Source: Acidibrevibacterium fodinaquatile (GTDB lineage Bacteria > Pseudomonadota > Alphaproteobacteria > Acetobacterales > Acetobacteraceae). Taken from it: DNA of 64,000 nt. This document shows, one piece after another, positions 8,116 to 17,655 of this stretch (positions within the stretch are counted from its first letter, which is position 1; every line of letters begins with the position of its first letter). Below the pieces are notes generated by a model. That model was not told where the DNA came from and made no database searches. It saw only the letters and a list, made by a program, of their open reading frames with translations. The translations under genes were made by a program, and so were the position numbers. The stretch lies in NCBI RefSeq assembly GCF_003352165.1, contig NZ_CP029176.1, positions 1,736,001 to 1,800,000 on the forward strand, read 5' to 3'.

Positions 8116-10325
8116 GTTCGCCGCGACGACGAGGGCCGCTTCGTCTTCGCCGCCCGCTTGCCGGCCAGCCTCGGGCGCGTGGCGGGTGTGCCGGACGTCT
8201 CATCGAGGATGTGGAATATCATGCCGCCGGTGAGCGGATTGGCTTCGATAAGCCGCACCGTGACCGCCTGGGCGAGCCGATAGCTGATCCGGCGCCGACG
8301 CCCTGACAGCATTTGCGATCCGAAGTCGAACATCCATTCATCATCAGGCAGAGACGAGAGCGGAACGATTCCGCTGGCACCCGTTTCCAACAATGTGACG
8401 AATAAAACCGCGCGCGTCACGCCGGAAATGCGGGCGGCGAAATTTTCTCCGATGCGATCGGCGAGGAAAGCCGCGAGATAGCGCTCGATCGCCGCCCGCT
8501 CGGCGGCGGCGGCGCGGCGCTCGGTTGCGGTGATGTGCGATGCGACATCCTCGAGGCTGGCGACCTCATCGGGTTGCAGCCCATCCGGGCCGAGGTGAAG
8601 GGCGTGGATCAAAGCGCGATGGACGAGAAGATCGGCATAGCGGCGAATCGGGCTGGTGAAATGCGCGTAGCGGGCCAGGGCGAGGCCGAAATGGCCGATA
8701 TTTTCCGGGCTGTAGGCGGCCTGCGAGAGGCTGCGGAGCATGGTCTCGTTGACCAGCGGCGCCTCCGGCCGGCCCGTGATGCGATCGAGCACGGCGCCGA
8801 GATCGCGCGGATGCAGCCGGTCGCCGGGCGCAAGCCTGATCCCGAAACCCGCCAGCATGTCACGCAAGGCCACGAGTTTCTCTGGCGCCGGCGGCGCGTG
8901 GACGCGAAAGAGGCAGGGCACGCGCCGCGCCTCCAGCGTCTCGGCGGCGGCGACATTGGCGAGCACCATGAATTCCTCGATCAGGCGATGGCTGTCGCGG
9001 CGCACGCGCGGCCGAATGGACGCGATTCGCCCGGCCGCGTCCAGCGTCACCACTTGCTCGGGGAGATCGAGATCGAGCGCGCCGCGCGCCATGCGCTGCG
9101 CCTGCAATGCCCGAAAGGCGCCATAGAGCGGGTCGAGAAGGCTCGCCATCTGGCCGGATTGATGCGCATCCTCGACCTCGTCATAGGTCAGTCGCGCATG
9201 GCTTTGCATCAGGCCGCGGCCGAAGCGATGGCTCAGCGTCTCGCCATTGGCGGCAATCCGCATCTCGACGAAAAGACAGCCGCGCGGCTCACCCGGGCGC
9301 AGGCTGCACCAGCCGGCAGACAGCGCCTCGGGCAGCATCGGCACCACGCGATCGGGAAAATAGACGCTGTTGCCGCGCGTGCGCGCCGCCTGGTCGAGCG
9401 CCGAGCCGGGGCGCACATAATGCGCGACATCGGCGATCGCGACGATCAGGCGAAAACCGCCGCCGATCACCGGCTCGGCGAACACCGCATCGTCGAAATC
9501 GCGGGCGTCCGGGCCATCGATGGTGATCAAGGGGACGGCGCGCAAATCCTCGCGCGCGGCGAGCGGAACGGCGCCGGCGCGCGCCGCCTCGGCGAGCGCC
9601 GCCTCTGAAAAATCGACGGGAATGTCGTGCGCGGCAATCGCGAGCAAGCTCACCGCGCGTGCTTCGCCCTCGCGGCCGAGCCGGGCGATGACGCGCGCTG
9701 GCTTCAGCCCATAACCGAGTGTTGGCAGCGGGATCGCCTCGACGATTTCGCCCGGCTCGGCGCCGCCGCTCTCGCCCGGCGGCACGCGCCATTCCGCCCG
9801 CGCGCGGCGATCCGCGGGCACGATCCGCCCGGCATCGGGATGCGGCGAGGCCGCCACGCTTGCACGAAACACGCCGAGGATACGACCCTGGCGGTCGCTG
9901 AGCCGCTTGACCGTGCGCCCCTCATAGCGGCCATGGGCGATCGGGCGGAGCCGCGCCAGCACCCGCGCGCCAAGCGCCAGCGCCGGCCGCCCGCGCGGCT
10001 CGGGCGCCATCAGGATCGCCGGCGCCGGCCCGTCTGCGGTCCAGTCGAGCGGCCGCGCCACCGCTTCGCCGTCGCGATCGAGGCTAATGACCTCGACCGG
10101 CAGAATCTCGGGCAGACGCCCCGGCGCGCGATAGCGGCGGGCGCCGGCGGGGGCGATTTCGCCCTCCTCGGCGAGCGCGCGCAGGAGATCGCGCAACCCG
10201 GCGCGATGTTCGGGGCCGAGGCCGAAGGCGCGGCTGATCTCGCGCTTGCCGAGGCGACCGGGCTGATCGGCGAGAAAGCGGCGGAGTTCCGCCAAGTCGG
10301 GCAGAAAGCCGCCGCGCCGTGCCAC
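8112..10325 (-). CDS. rnr: ribonuclease R
   Basis: A 3'-to-5' exoribonuclease of the RNase II/R family that degrades structured RNA in the cytoplasm. The 737 residues show an N-terminal winged-helix/cold-shock region. The RNB catalytic domain contains the Mg-binding motif TIDGPDARDFDDAVF near residue 260. A C-terminal S1 domain (residues ~625-700) precedes a basic tail rich in Lys and Arg, typical of RNase R. It starts two bases after the topA stop and overlaps the downstream peptidase gene by 4 bases. The topA-rnr order is common in alphaproteobacteria. Confidence 0.95.
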   Translation of the reverse strand: MARRGGFLPDLAELRRFLADQPGRLGKREISRAFGLGPEHRAGLRDLLRALAEEGEIAPAGARRYRAPGRLPEILPVEVISLDRDGEAVARPLDWTADGPAPAILMAPEPRGRPALALGARVLARLRPIAHGRYEGRTVKRLSDRQGRILGVFRASVAASPHPDAGRIVPADRRARAEWRVPPGESGGAEPGEIVEAIPLPTLGYGLKPARVIARLGREGEARAVSLLAIAAHDIPVDFSEAALAEAARAGAVPLAAREDLRAVPLITIDGPDARDFDDAVFAEPVIGGGFRLIVAIADVAHYVRPGSALDQAARTRGNSVYFPDRVVPMLPEALSAGWCSLRPGEPRGCLFVEMRIAANGETLSHRFGRGLMQSHARLTYDEVEDAHQSGQMASLLDPLYGAFRALQAQRMARGALDLDLPEQVVTLDAAGRIASIRPRVRRDSHRLIEEFMVLANVAAAETLEARRVPCLFRVHAPPAPEKLVALRDMLAGFGIRLAPGDRLHPRDLGAVLDRITGRPEAPLVNETMLRSLSQAAYSPENIGHFGLALARYAHFTSPIRRYADLLVHRALIHALHLGPDGLQPDEVASLEDVASHITATERRAAAAERAAIERYLAAFLADRIGENFAARISGVTRAVLFVTLLETGASGIVPLSSLPDDEWMFDFGSQMLSGRRRRISYRLAQAVTVRLIEANPLTGGMIFHILDETSGTPATRPRLAGKRAAKTKRPSSSRRT

Positions 10326-10327
10326 GG

Positions 10328-13033
10328 TCAGGGTGCAGCCTTGCGTGGTTTCGCGGCCGGCACGGCTTTGGCTTTCGCCGGCCGTGTCGCTGGCTTTGCC
10401 TTGGCTGCGGCGGGTTTGCGCGCCGGCACCTTCGCCGATTTTGCCGCCGCCTTCGGCGCCGCGGGCTTGGCCGCCTTCGCCCGCGCTTCGGCCGCGCCTT
10501 TGCCGTTCGCTTTCGCCGCCGCCTTGCCGCGCGGGCGCAAAACCTTGCCCTTCTCGGCGAGCAAAGCGACCGCCTGTTCCGCCGTCACCTCCTCCAACGC
10601 CATGCCGCGCGGCAGATTGGCGACCATCTGACCATGCTGGACATAGGGGCCGAACCGGCCCTTACGCACCGTGATCGGCGCCGAATCCTTGGGATGCGGG
10701 CCGAGATTGCGCACGCTCGCGAGTTTCCGCGCGAGAAGATCGACGGCACGGTTGAGCCCGACCGAAAGCACATCGTCATCGCGGTCGAGCGAGGCATAGA
10801 CGCCGCCCATGCGGATGTAGGGGCCGAAACGGCCGAGCCCGGCCGCGATCGGCTCGCCGGTTTCGGGGTGCAGCCCGATCTGGCGCGGCAGCGAAAGCAG
10901 GCCGAGCGCCTGCGCCAGCGTAATTTCCTCGCCATTCATGCCGCGCGGCAGCGAGGCGCGCTTTGGCCGCGCCTTCGACTTTGGATCCTCGGGCGCCTCG
11001 CCCTGCTGGACGTAAAGCCCATAAGGGCCGCGGCGGACGGTGATGTCTTCTCCGGTCTCGGGGTGCTGGCCGAGAAGACGCATGCCTTCGCGCAGCGTCT
11101 CCGCATCGCCTTCGCCCCCTTCGATCGCGAGTTTGCGGGTATAGCGGCATTCGGGATAGTTCGAGCAGCCGATGAAGCTGCCATGCCGGCCGAGGCGCAG
11201 ACCCAGCCGGCCGCTGCCGCAAGCGGGGCAGAGCCGCGGATCGCTGCCATCGGCGCGCGGCGGAAAAAAATGCGGCCCGAGATCACGATCCAGCGCCTCG
11301 ATGACGTCCGAGACCTTGAGATCCCGCGTCTCCTCGACGGCGGCGGAAAACGCGTCCCAGAAGGCGCGCATCACGTCCCGCCAGCCGACCCGGCCGCCAG
11401 AGACGTCGTCGAGCTGCTCCTCGAGGGCGGCGGTGAAGCCGGTATCGACGTAGCGGTTGAAAAAGCTGACCAGAAACGCGGTCACCAGCCGGCCGCGATC
11501 CTCGGGAATGAAGCGGCGCTTTTCGAGCCGCACATAGGCGCGCTCCTGCAACACCGAGAGGATGGAGGCGTAGGTGGAGGGGCGGCCGATGCCGAGTTCC
11601 TCCATCTTCTTGACCAGCGACGCCTCGGAATAACGCGGCGGCGGCTGGGTGAAATGCTGATCGGCGCGGACCTCGCCGAGCGCCGGCCGTTCGCCCTCCG
11701 CCATTGCCGGCAGGATGCGGCCTTCCTCCTCGCCCTCGGCCTCGTCCTGATCCTCGCGATAGAGTTTCAGGAAGCCATCGAAGGCGAGGGTCGAGCCGGT
11801 GGCGCGCAGCCGCGTCCTACCAGCCGCGATCTCGACGCTGACCTGATCGAGTTCGGCCGATTGCATCTGCGCCGCCGCCGCACGCTTCCAAATCAGCTCG
11901 TAGAGCCGGCGCTGCTCGGGCGAGAGATGGGGGGCGGCGCGCTCGGGGGTCAGTGTGATGTCGGTCGGGCGGATTGCCTCATGCGCTTCCTGGGCGTTCT
12001 TGGCCTTGGTCTGGTATTCGCGTGGCCGCGCCGGCACGTAATCGGCGCCGAACGCGGCGCGGACATGGTCGCGGATCGCGGCGATCGCCTCGGCCGCCAT
12101 CTGCACCCCGTCGGTGCGCATATAGGTGATCAGGCCGACCGCCTCGCCGCCGATATCGACCCCCTCGTAAAGCTGTTGCGCGAGACGCATGGTCTGCTGC
12201 GCGCCGAAGCCGAGCTTGCGGCTCGCTTCCTGCTGGAGTGTCGAGGTGGTGAAGGGCGGCGGCGGATGGCGTTTGACGCGCTTTTTCTCGACCGCGGTGA
12301 TGCTGAACCCGCCTTTGGCGACCGCCGCTTTCGCCGCCAGCGCCGCGCGCTCGTCGGCGAGATCGAACGGATCGAGCCGCTTGCCATCGAGATGGGTGAG
12401 GCGGGCGGTGAAGGGATCGCCGCGCGGCGTCGTGAAATCCGCCTCCACGGTCCAATATTCGCGGGCACGGAAGGTTTCGATCTCGGCTTCGCGCTCGCAG
12501 ATCAGGCGGAGTGCGACCGATTGCACGCGCCCGGCGCTCCGGCTTCCCGGCAATTTCCGCCACAAGACCGGCGACAGGGTGAAGCCGACCAGGTAATCGA
12601 GCGCCCGGCGCGCGAGATAGGCCTCGATCAGCGACTGGTCGAGATCGCGCGGATGCGCCATCGCGGTGCGGATGGCATTCTTGGTGATTTCATTGAAACT
12701 GATGCGATAGACTTCGACGCCCTTGAGCGCCCGCCGCGCCTCCAGCATGGCGCGGACATGCCAGGAAATCGCCTCCCCCTCGCGGTCCGGGTCGGTCGCG
12801 AGATAGAGCCGGCGCGCCCCTTTCAGCGCCGCGGCGATGGCGGCGATTTGCTTCTCGCCCCGTCCGTCGGCCTCCCAATCCATGGCGAAATCCTGCTCGG
12901 GCCGCACACTGCCGTCTTTGGGCGGGAGATCGCGGACATGGCCGAGGCTCGCGAGGACGGTGTAACCGCCGCCGAGATATTTGTTGATGGTCTTGGCTTT
13001 GGCCGGGGATTCGACAACGACGACGTCGGACAT
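10328..13033 (-). CDS. topA: DNA topoisomerase I
   Basis: A type IA topoisomerase (901 residues) that relaxes negative supercoils. The TOPRIM domain opens with VVVESPAKAKTINKYLGGGY and contains DPDREGEA. The active-site Tyr lies in GLITYMRTDG near residue 305. A four-cysteine zinc ribbon (CPACGSGRLG to CSNYPEC) sits near residues 600-625. It is followed by several C-terminal topoisomerase repeats containing GRFGPYI/GPYGLYV-type motifs and a low-complexity Lys/Ala/Pro tail of about 60 residues. The long open frame on the opposite strand is a codon-composition shadow. Confidence 0.97.
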   Translation of the reverse strand: MSDVVVVESPAKAKTINKYLGGGYTVLASLGHVRDLPPKDGSVRPEQDFAMDWEADGRGEKQIAAIAAALKGARRLYLATDPDREGEAISWHVRAMLEARRALKGVEVYRISFNEITKNAIRTAMAHPRDLDQSLIEAYLARRALDYLVGFTLSPVLWRKLPGSRSAGRVQSVALRLICEREAEIETFRAREYWTVEADFTTPRGDPFTARLTHLDGKRLDPFDLADERAALAAKAAVAKGGFSITAVEKKRVKRHPPPPFTTSTLQQEASRKLGFGAQQTMRLAQQLYEGVDIGGEAVGLITYMRTDGVQMAAEAIAAIRDHVRAAFGADYVPARPREYQTKAKNAQEAHEAIRPTDITLTPERAAPHLSPEQRRLYELIWKRAAAAQMQSAELDQVSVEIAAGRTRLRATGSTLAFDGFLKLYREDQDEAEGEEEGRILPAMAEGERPALGEVRADQHFTQPPPRYSEASLVKKMEELGIGRPSTYASILSVLQERAYVRLEKRRFIPEDRGRLVTAFLVSFFNRYVDTGFTAALEEQLDDVSGGRVGWRDVMRAFWDAFSAAVEETRDLKVSDVIEALDRDLGPHFFPPRADGSDPRLCPACGSGRLGLRLGRHGSFIGCSNYPECRYTRKLAIEGGEGDAETLREGMRLLGQHPETGEDITVRRGPYGLYVQQGEAPEDPKSKARPKRASLPRGMNGEEITLAQALGLLSLPRQIGLHPETGEPIAAGLGRFGPYIRMGGVYASLDRDDDVLSVGLNRAVDLLARKLASVRNLGPHPKDSAPITVRKGRFGPYVQHGQMVANLPRGMALEEVTAEQAVALLAEKGKVLRPRGKAAAKANGKGAAEARAKAAKPAAPKAAAKSAKVPARKPAAAKAKPATRPAKAKAVPAAKPRKAAP

Positions 13034-13064
13034 GGATTTCCAGCTCAGTAAGGCAGGCGTGGGA

Positions 13065-14207
13065 TCAAGACACCGCGGATCCCGCGATCACCGCGACACG
13101 GTTGCCAGGGAGGGTTTCCACCCGCCCGGCGATTTCCAACTCCAAAAGCGCCGCTATCACGGCGGCGGGGGACAAGTGACAATAGCGCAGAAGCTCGTCA
13201 ACCGCGACCGGCGCAGGGCCGAGTAGCGAAAGCAGCGCGGCGCGGCCATCGTCATCGACCGCCATCGGCTCAGGATCGGGCGCCATGGCCGCGGCGGCGG
13301 GCGCGATCGGCGCCAGCGTCTCGCGAAAACGGCGGCCCTGGCCCGCCTCGCCGCGAGCGGGAAGATTGTCGAGGATATCGGCGAGCGTTTCGGTCAAATG
13401 CGCGCCTTGGCGAAGCAGGTGATTGCTCCCGAGACAGCGCGGATCGCGCGGCGAGCCGGGGACGGCGAAAACCTCGCGCCCGGCCTCGGCGGCGAGGCGG
13501 GCGGTGATCAGGCTGCCCGAACGCAGCGCCGCCTCCACAACCACGCAGCCGAGCGCGAGGCCGGCGATGATGCGGTTGCGGCGCGGGAAATGCCGTGCCT
13601 GCGGCGCGGTGCCGAGCGGCGCTTCGGCAAAGACACCGCCGGCAGCAGCGAGGCGTGCCTGGAGCGCCGCGTTCTCCGGCGGATAGGGGCGATCAAGCCC
13701 CCCGGCGATCGCGGCGAAGCTGGTGCCGGCGCGGAGCGCCCCCTCATGCGCCGCGGCATCGATCCCGCGCGCAAGGCCGGAGACCACGACATAGCCCGCC
13801 CCGGCCAGCGCCTCGGCAAGCTCGGCGGCGATCCGGCGGCCGTTGAGCGAGGCATTGCGGGCGCCGACGATGGCGATCGCCGGGCGCGCCAAGAGATCGG
13901 TGTCGCCTTCGAAGGCGAGCACGGGCGGTGCATCCTCGAGGGCTGCGAGGAGCGGCGGATAGGCGTCGGTGTCGAGAAACAGATGCCGCCCGCCGCGCGC
14001 CGCGACTGCCTCGATCTCGCGCGCGGCGGCGCGGGCTGAGGGAATGCGTGGCGGCACGGCGCGGCCGCCCGCGCGGGCCAAGGCCGGCAGGGCCGCAAGC
14101 GCCGCGCCGGCATCCCCATAGCGGCGGATCAGCCGGCGATAGGCGATCGGCCCGACCCCTTCGCTGCGGGCAAGGCGCAGCCGCTCCAGCGCGTCCGGTG
14201 GCATCAT
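13065..14207 (-). CDS. dprA: DNA-processing protein DprA
   Basis: DprA/Smf loads RecA on incoming single-stranded DNA during natural transformation. The 380-residue protein has an N-terminal helix-hairpin-helix/SAM-like part and a Rossmann core. Core motifs are AIVGARNASLNG, VVSGLARGIDAAAHEGAL and HFPRRNRIIAGL, plus SGSLITARLAAEAGREVFAVPG. A C-terminal winged helix (LLRYCHLSPAAVIAALLELE) follows. Either of two adjacent ATGs (14207 or 14204) may be used. It lies 13 bases after plsY in the pyrBC'-plsY-dprA-topA run. Presence of dprA does not prove competence. Confidence 0.95.
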   Translation of the reverse strand: MMPPDALERLRLARSEGVGPIAYRRLIRRYGDAGAALAALPALARAGGRAVPPRIPSARAAAREIEAVAARGGRHLFLDTDAYPPLLAALEDAPPVLAFEGDTDLLARPAIAIVGARNASLNGRRIAAELAEALAGAGYVVVSGLARGIDAAAHEGALRAGTSFAAIAGGLDRPYPPENAALQARLAAAGGVFAEAPLGTAPQARHFPRRNRIIAGLALGCVVVEAALRSGSLITARLAAEAGREVFAVPGSPRDPRCLGSNHLLRQGAHLTETLADILDNLPARGEAGQGRRFRETLAPIAPAAAAMAPDPEPMAVDDDGRAALLSLLGPAPVAVDELLRYCHLSPAAVIAALLELEIAGRVETLPGNRVAVIAGSAVS

Positions 14208-14220
14208 GCGCGAACAACAC

Positions 14221-14823
14221 TCATGACTTGGCGCCGATCCGCGGCTCGGTGCCGGCGCGCAGGCGGGCGATATTGGCGCGATGGCGCCAGATGATCAGGG
14301 CGGCGATGGCGAGGCTCGGCGCCAGCGCGACGGGGCCGGCGAAGATGAAGACGAGCAGCGGGCTCGCGGCCACGGCGATCAGGGCGGCGAGCGAGGAGCG
14401 GCGGCCGATCACGGCGACGAGCAGCCAGATCAGGCAAGCGAGCGCGCCCGCCGGCCAACACGCGGCGAGCAGCACGCCGAGGGCGGTTGCCACCCCCTTG
14501 CCGCCGCGAAACCGGAGCCAGAGCGGGAAGACATGGCCGATCACCGCGCCGAGTGCCGCAAGCCACATCGCCGCCGGAACGCCCGGCGCGAGCCACCCGC
14601 GCACCAGCAGCACCGCAGCCGCACCCTTGGCGGCATCGAGCAGCAGCGTCGCCGCGGCAAGGCCGCGCCGGCCGGTGCGCAGCACGTTGGTCGCACCGAT
14701 ATTGCCCGAACCGATGGCACGGATGTCGCCGAGGCCGGCGAGCCGGGTCAGCAGCAATCCGAACGGGATCGCCCCGAGGAGATAGCCGAGGGCGATCGCG
14801 CCCCAAACCGCGAAAAAGCTCAT
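14221..14823 (-). CDS. plsY: acyl-phosphate:glycerol-3-phosphate acyltransferase PlsY
   Basis: A membrane enzyme that transfers the acyl group from acyl-phosphate to glycerol-3-phosphate, the first acylation in phospholipid synthesis. The 200 residues carry the family motifs [18 protein letters not shown] (loop 1, near residue 35) and [12 protein letters not shown] (near residue 105) between five hydrophobic segments. Its ATG overlaps the stop of the upstream pyrC-like gene by 4 bases. The usual PlsX partner is not in this window. Confidence 0.95.
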   Translation of the reverse strand: MSFFAVWGAIALGYLLGAIPFGLLLTRLAGLGDIRAIGSGNIGATNVLRTGRRGLAAATLLLDAAKGAAAVLLVRGWLAPGVPAAMWLAALGAVIGHVFPLWLRFRGGKGVATALGVLLAACWPAGALACLIWLLVAVIGRRSSLAALIAVAASPLLVFIFAGPVALAPSLAIAALIIWRHRANIARLRAGTEPRIGAKS

Positions 14824-16106
14824 CCGAACACGCGCCGCCCGGCTTTCCAGGTGCCGAGCACCCTTCCTTCCAGCGCGCGGCCGTCAAACGGCGTATTCTG
14901 CGCCTTGCCGGGCAGGGCGCCGGCGGTGACGCGAAAGGCGCGCTCGGGGGCAAAGAGACAGAGATCGGCGGCCAGCCCCTTTTCGAGCCGCCCGGCCGCA
15001 ACCCCCAGCAGCCGCGCGGGCGCGATGGTGAGCAATTCGATGACCCGCGACAGGGTGAGGCGCCCGCCATGATATTCCGCGAGCGTCACCGCGAGCAGCG
15101 TCGCAAGCCCGGCGCCGCCCGGCGCCGCTTCGGCGAAGGGCAGGCGCTTGTCATCGGCATCACGCGGTTGATGGTCGGAGACCACGGCGTCGATGGTGCC
15201 GTCAGCCAATGCCGCGGCGACGGCTTGCCGGTCGGCCTCGGCGCGGAGCGGCGGCGAGAGCTTGGCGTAAGTGCGAAAATCACCGATCGCAAGCTCATTC
15301 AAGGCGAAATAGGGCGGCGCGGTATCGCAGGTGACGGCAATCCCGCGCGCTTTCGCCGCGCGCACCAGCGCCAGCGCCTCGGCGGTCGAAAGCCGCGAGA
15401 AATGCACCATCCCGCCGGTGAGTTCGGCAAGGCGGAGATCGCGCGCGACCTGGATCGCCTCGGCGCAGGCGGGAATGCCGGGCAGGCCGAGCCGGGTTGC
15501 GAGTTCGCCTTCGGTTGCGGCGCCGCCTGCGGCGAGCGATGGCTCCTCGGGGTGCTGGACGATGCGCGCGCCGAAGCCACGGGCATAAGCGAGCGCCAGC
15601 CGCATCAGCCGCGCCGGGTGGATCGTGCGCGCGCCGTCACTGAACGCGACCGCCCCGGCCTCACGCAAAAGACCAAGTTCGGCCAGCTCCTCGCCCCGGC
15701 AGCCGCGCGTCACCGCGCCATAGGGGAGGATGGTGAGGCGCCCGGTCGCTTCGCCGCGCGCTCTCAGAAAATGGACCAGGGCGGGGTCGTCGATCGCCGG
15801 GTCGCTATCGGGAAGAACGGCAAGCGTGGTGATGCCGCCGGCCGAGGCGGCGGCGGCGGCGGAGGCGATGGTTTCGCGATATTCAAAGCCGGGCTCGCCA
15901 AGGGCGGCGCGCATATCGACGAGACCGGGGCAGAGCACCGCGCCGCCGCCATCGATGATCTCCGCCCCTTCGCTCGTCGCGAGAGTCTCGGCGATGTCGG
16001 CGATGACGCCGCGCCGCACCAAAAGCTCCCCGGCGCCGTCGCGCCCGCTCGCGGGATCGACCAGGCGGACATTGCGGAACAAAAGATCGGGGTGCGCTTC
16101 AGACAT
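14820..16106 (-). CDS. dihydroorotase-like protein PyrC' lacking metal ligands
   Basis: By overall sequence this is a class I dihydroorotase (428 residues, amidohydrolase barrel). The metal-binding HxH after PGLVDM is replaced by R66-A-A68 ([10 protein letters not shown]). The later barrel His (HxxHxS pattern) is R238 in VHFSRLS, and the His of the DHxPH motif is R315 in DHQPRD. H185 and D311 remain. Known pseudo-dihydroorotases (PyrC'/PyrX) of pseudomonads and alphaproteobacteria do not catalyse the reaction but assemble with aspartate transcarbamoylase. The gene overlaps the pyrB end by 8 bases, which fits such a partner role. An active pyrC should exist elsewhere in the genome. Confidence 0.88.
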   Translation of the reverse strand: MSEAHPDLLFRNVRLVDPASGRDGAGELLVRRGVIADIAETLATSEGAEIIDGGGAVLCPGLVDMRAALGEPGFEYRETIASAAAAASAGGITTLAVLPDSDPAIDDPALVHFLRARGEATGRLTILPYGAVTRGCRGEELAELGLLREAGAVAFSDGARTIHPARLMRLALAYARGFGARIVQHPEEPSLAAGGAATEGELATRLGLPGIPACAEAIQVARDLRLAELTGGMVHFSRLSTAEALALVRAAKARGIAVTCDTAPPYFALNELAIGDFRTYAKLSPPLRAEADRQAVAAALADGTIDAVVSDHQPRDADDKRLPFAEAAPGGAGLATLLAVTLAEYHGGRLTLSRVIELLTIAPARLLGVAAGRLEKGLAADLCLFAPERAFRVTAGALPGKAQNTPFDGRALEGRVLGTWKAGRRVFG

Positions 16107-17040
16107 TGCGCGACAAGGCCCGGCTGCGCGCGAGCGTGTCGAGCACCGCCATGCGCACCGCGACCCCCATCTCGACCTGCTCGCGGATAACGCTGTGGGT
16201 GGGATCGTCGGCGAGGTCGCTGTCGATCTCGACGCCGCGATTCATCGGCCCGGGATGCATGACCAGGGCATCGGGCTTGGCGTGCGCGAACTTCTCGGCA
16301 TCGAGCCCCCAGAAGCGGAAATATTCGCGCGCACTCGGCACCAGGCCGCGCGCCATGCGCTCTTTCTGGAGCCGCAGCATCATCACCACATCCGCCCCGG
16401 CGAGCCCCGCCTTCATGTCATGGAACACGCTGACCCCGAGCCCCGCGATCGCCGCCGGGATCAGCGTCGGCGGCCCCACCACCCGCACCGTCGCGCCGAC
16501 GGTGATCAGGAGATGGATATTCGAACGCGCGACCCGGGAATGCGCGACGTCACCGCAAATGGCGACGACGAGCCCGGCAAAATCCCCCTTGTGGCGGCGG
16601 ATGGTGAGGGCATCGAGCAGCGCCTGGGTCGGGTGCTCGTGGGTGCCGTCGCCGGCATTGATCACCGCCGCGTCCACTTTCTGGGCGAGAAGGCTTGGTG
16701 CGCCCGATTGCGCATGGCGAACCACCAGGAGGTCGCATTGCATGGCGTTCAGCGTCGCCGCGGTGTCGAGCAGCGTCTCGCCTTTGTTCACCGAAGACGC
16801 CGCGACCGACATATTGATGACATCGGCGCCGAGGCGTTTGCCGGCGAGTTCGAAACTGGTGCGTGTGCGGGTGCTGTCCTCGAAAAAGAGATTGATCAAG
16901 GTCCGCCCGCGCAGCATGTCGCGCTCGGTGCGGCCGGAGCGGTTGAGCAGCACATAGCTCTCGGCGAGATCGAGGAGATGCGCGATCGCCGGCGGCGCCA
17001 GCCCCTCGATCGTCAGCAGATGGCGCGGCGACTCGCCCAA
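16099..17040 (-). CDS. pyrB: aspartate carbamoyltransferase catalytic chain
   Basis: Condenses carbamoyl phosphate with aspartate in pyrimidine synthesis. The 313 residues contain the carbamoyl-phosphate loop [13 protein letters not shown] near residue 52, the [13 protein letters not shown] segment near 135, and the C-terminal [12 protein letters not shown] motif near 262, all intact. It precedes and overlaps the catalytically degenerate pyrC', the arrangement of class A-type ATCase/pseudo-DHOase complexes. No pyrI regulatory-subunit gene is present. A lipoprotein gene ends 8 bases upstream. Confidence 0.96.
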   Translation of the reverse strand: MGESPRHLLTIEGLAPPAIAHLLDLAESYVLLNRSGRTERDMLRGRTLINLFFEDSTRTRTSFELAGKRLGADVINMSVAASSVNKGETLLDTAATLNAMQCDLLVVRHAQSGAPSLLAQKVDAAVINAGDGTHEHPTQALLDALTIRRHKGDFAGLVVAICGDVAHSRVARSNIHLLITVGATVRVVGPPTLIPAAIAGLGVSVFHDMKAGLAGADVVMMLRLQKERMARGLVPSAREYFRFWGLDAEKFAHAKPDALVMHPGPMNRGVEIDSDLADDPTHSVIREQVEMGVAVRMAVLDTLARSRALSRNV

Positions 17041-17048
17041 GGAAGCGA

Positions 17049-17585
17049 TCAGGTTCTGGCCGCCGAGACCGCGACGACCGCGGTATCGTGCTCCTCGGTG
17101 CAGCCGCGCACGCCAAGCCCGGCGCAGACCAAGGCATGCACCACCACTTCGGCCTGAACGGCGTTGGGATCGGCCTCGACATCGATCGGGATCAGCCAGC
17201 GCGGCGGCCCGGCGGTTTTGGCCGGGGCGGCGGCATAGGCCGGGAGATCGACGCTGTCGCGGGTCAGCGAACTCAAAAGATGGCCTTCGCTGTCGAAAAA
17301 GCTGATCTCGACGATGATGGCGCGATAATCGAGCGGTCCCGGGTTCAGGATACAGCCGGTGAGTTTGGCGGTGCCGTTGGTCGCCGCGAGCTTGGCGTCG
17401 CGCAGGATCGGCGCGTTGCTGATGCTATGGAGAGCACCGAGGCAGGGGGCGGGATCGAGGGGCATGAGGCCGAGATGAACGATCGGCGTCCCCGCCTGCC
17501 GCGGCGGCGGCACCTGGCAGCCCGCGAGGACGAGCGCGGCGGCGAGCGCGCTGAGCGCGGAAAATTTGCGAAGACGCGTCACCAT
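17049..17585 (-). CDS. predicted lipoprotein of unknown function
   Basis: A 178-residue exported protein. A basic start (MVTRLRK), a hydrophobic stretch and the lipobox LVLAGC near residue 23 indicate lipid attachment at Cys. The mature part, with several further cysteines, has a single strand-rich domain that I do not recognise; it may bind or stabilise a partner in the cell envelope. The ATG at 17585 was chosen because GAGAGAGGA lies just upstream; a GTG 15 bases earlier is less likely. It is the first gene of the pyrB operon, 8 bases from pyrB, which is an odd place for a lipoprotein. Confidence 0.75.
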   Translation of the reverse strand: MVTRLRKFSALSALAAALVLAGCQVPPPRQAGTPIVHLGLMPLDPAPCLGALHSISNAPILRDAKLAATNGTAKLTGCILNPGPLDYRAIIVEISFFDSEGHLLSSLTRDSVDLPAYAAAPAKTAGPPRWLIPIDVEADPNAVQAEVVVHALVCAGLGVRGCTEEHDTAVVAVSAART

Positions 17586-17655
17586 GGCTTCCTCTCTCAC
17601 ATCGGTGCGTCGATCATAACCGCAATGGGGAGGCGATGGAAATCATCGCGCGCGC

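Noticed and set aside
10319-13051. 910-codon open frame opposite topA
   Set aside because: Composition shadow of a high-GC gene: the minus strand carries full TopA motifs, while this frame has no recognisable domain and is rich in Arg, Ala and Gly.
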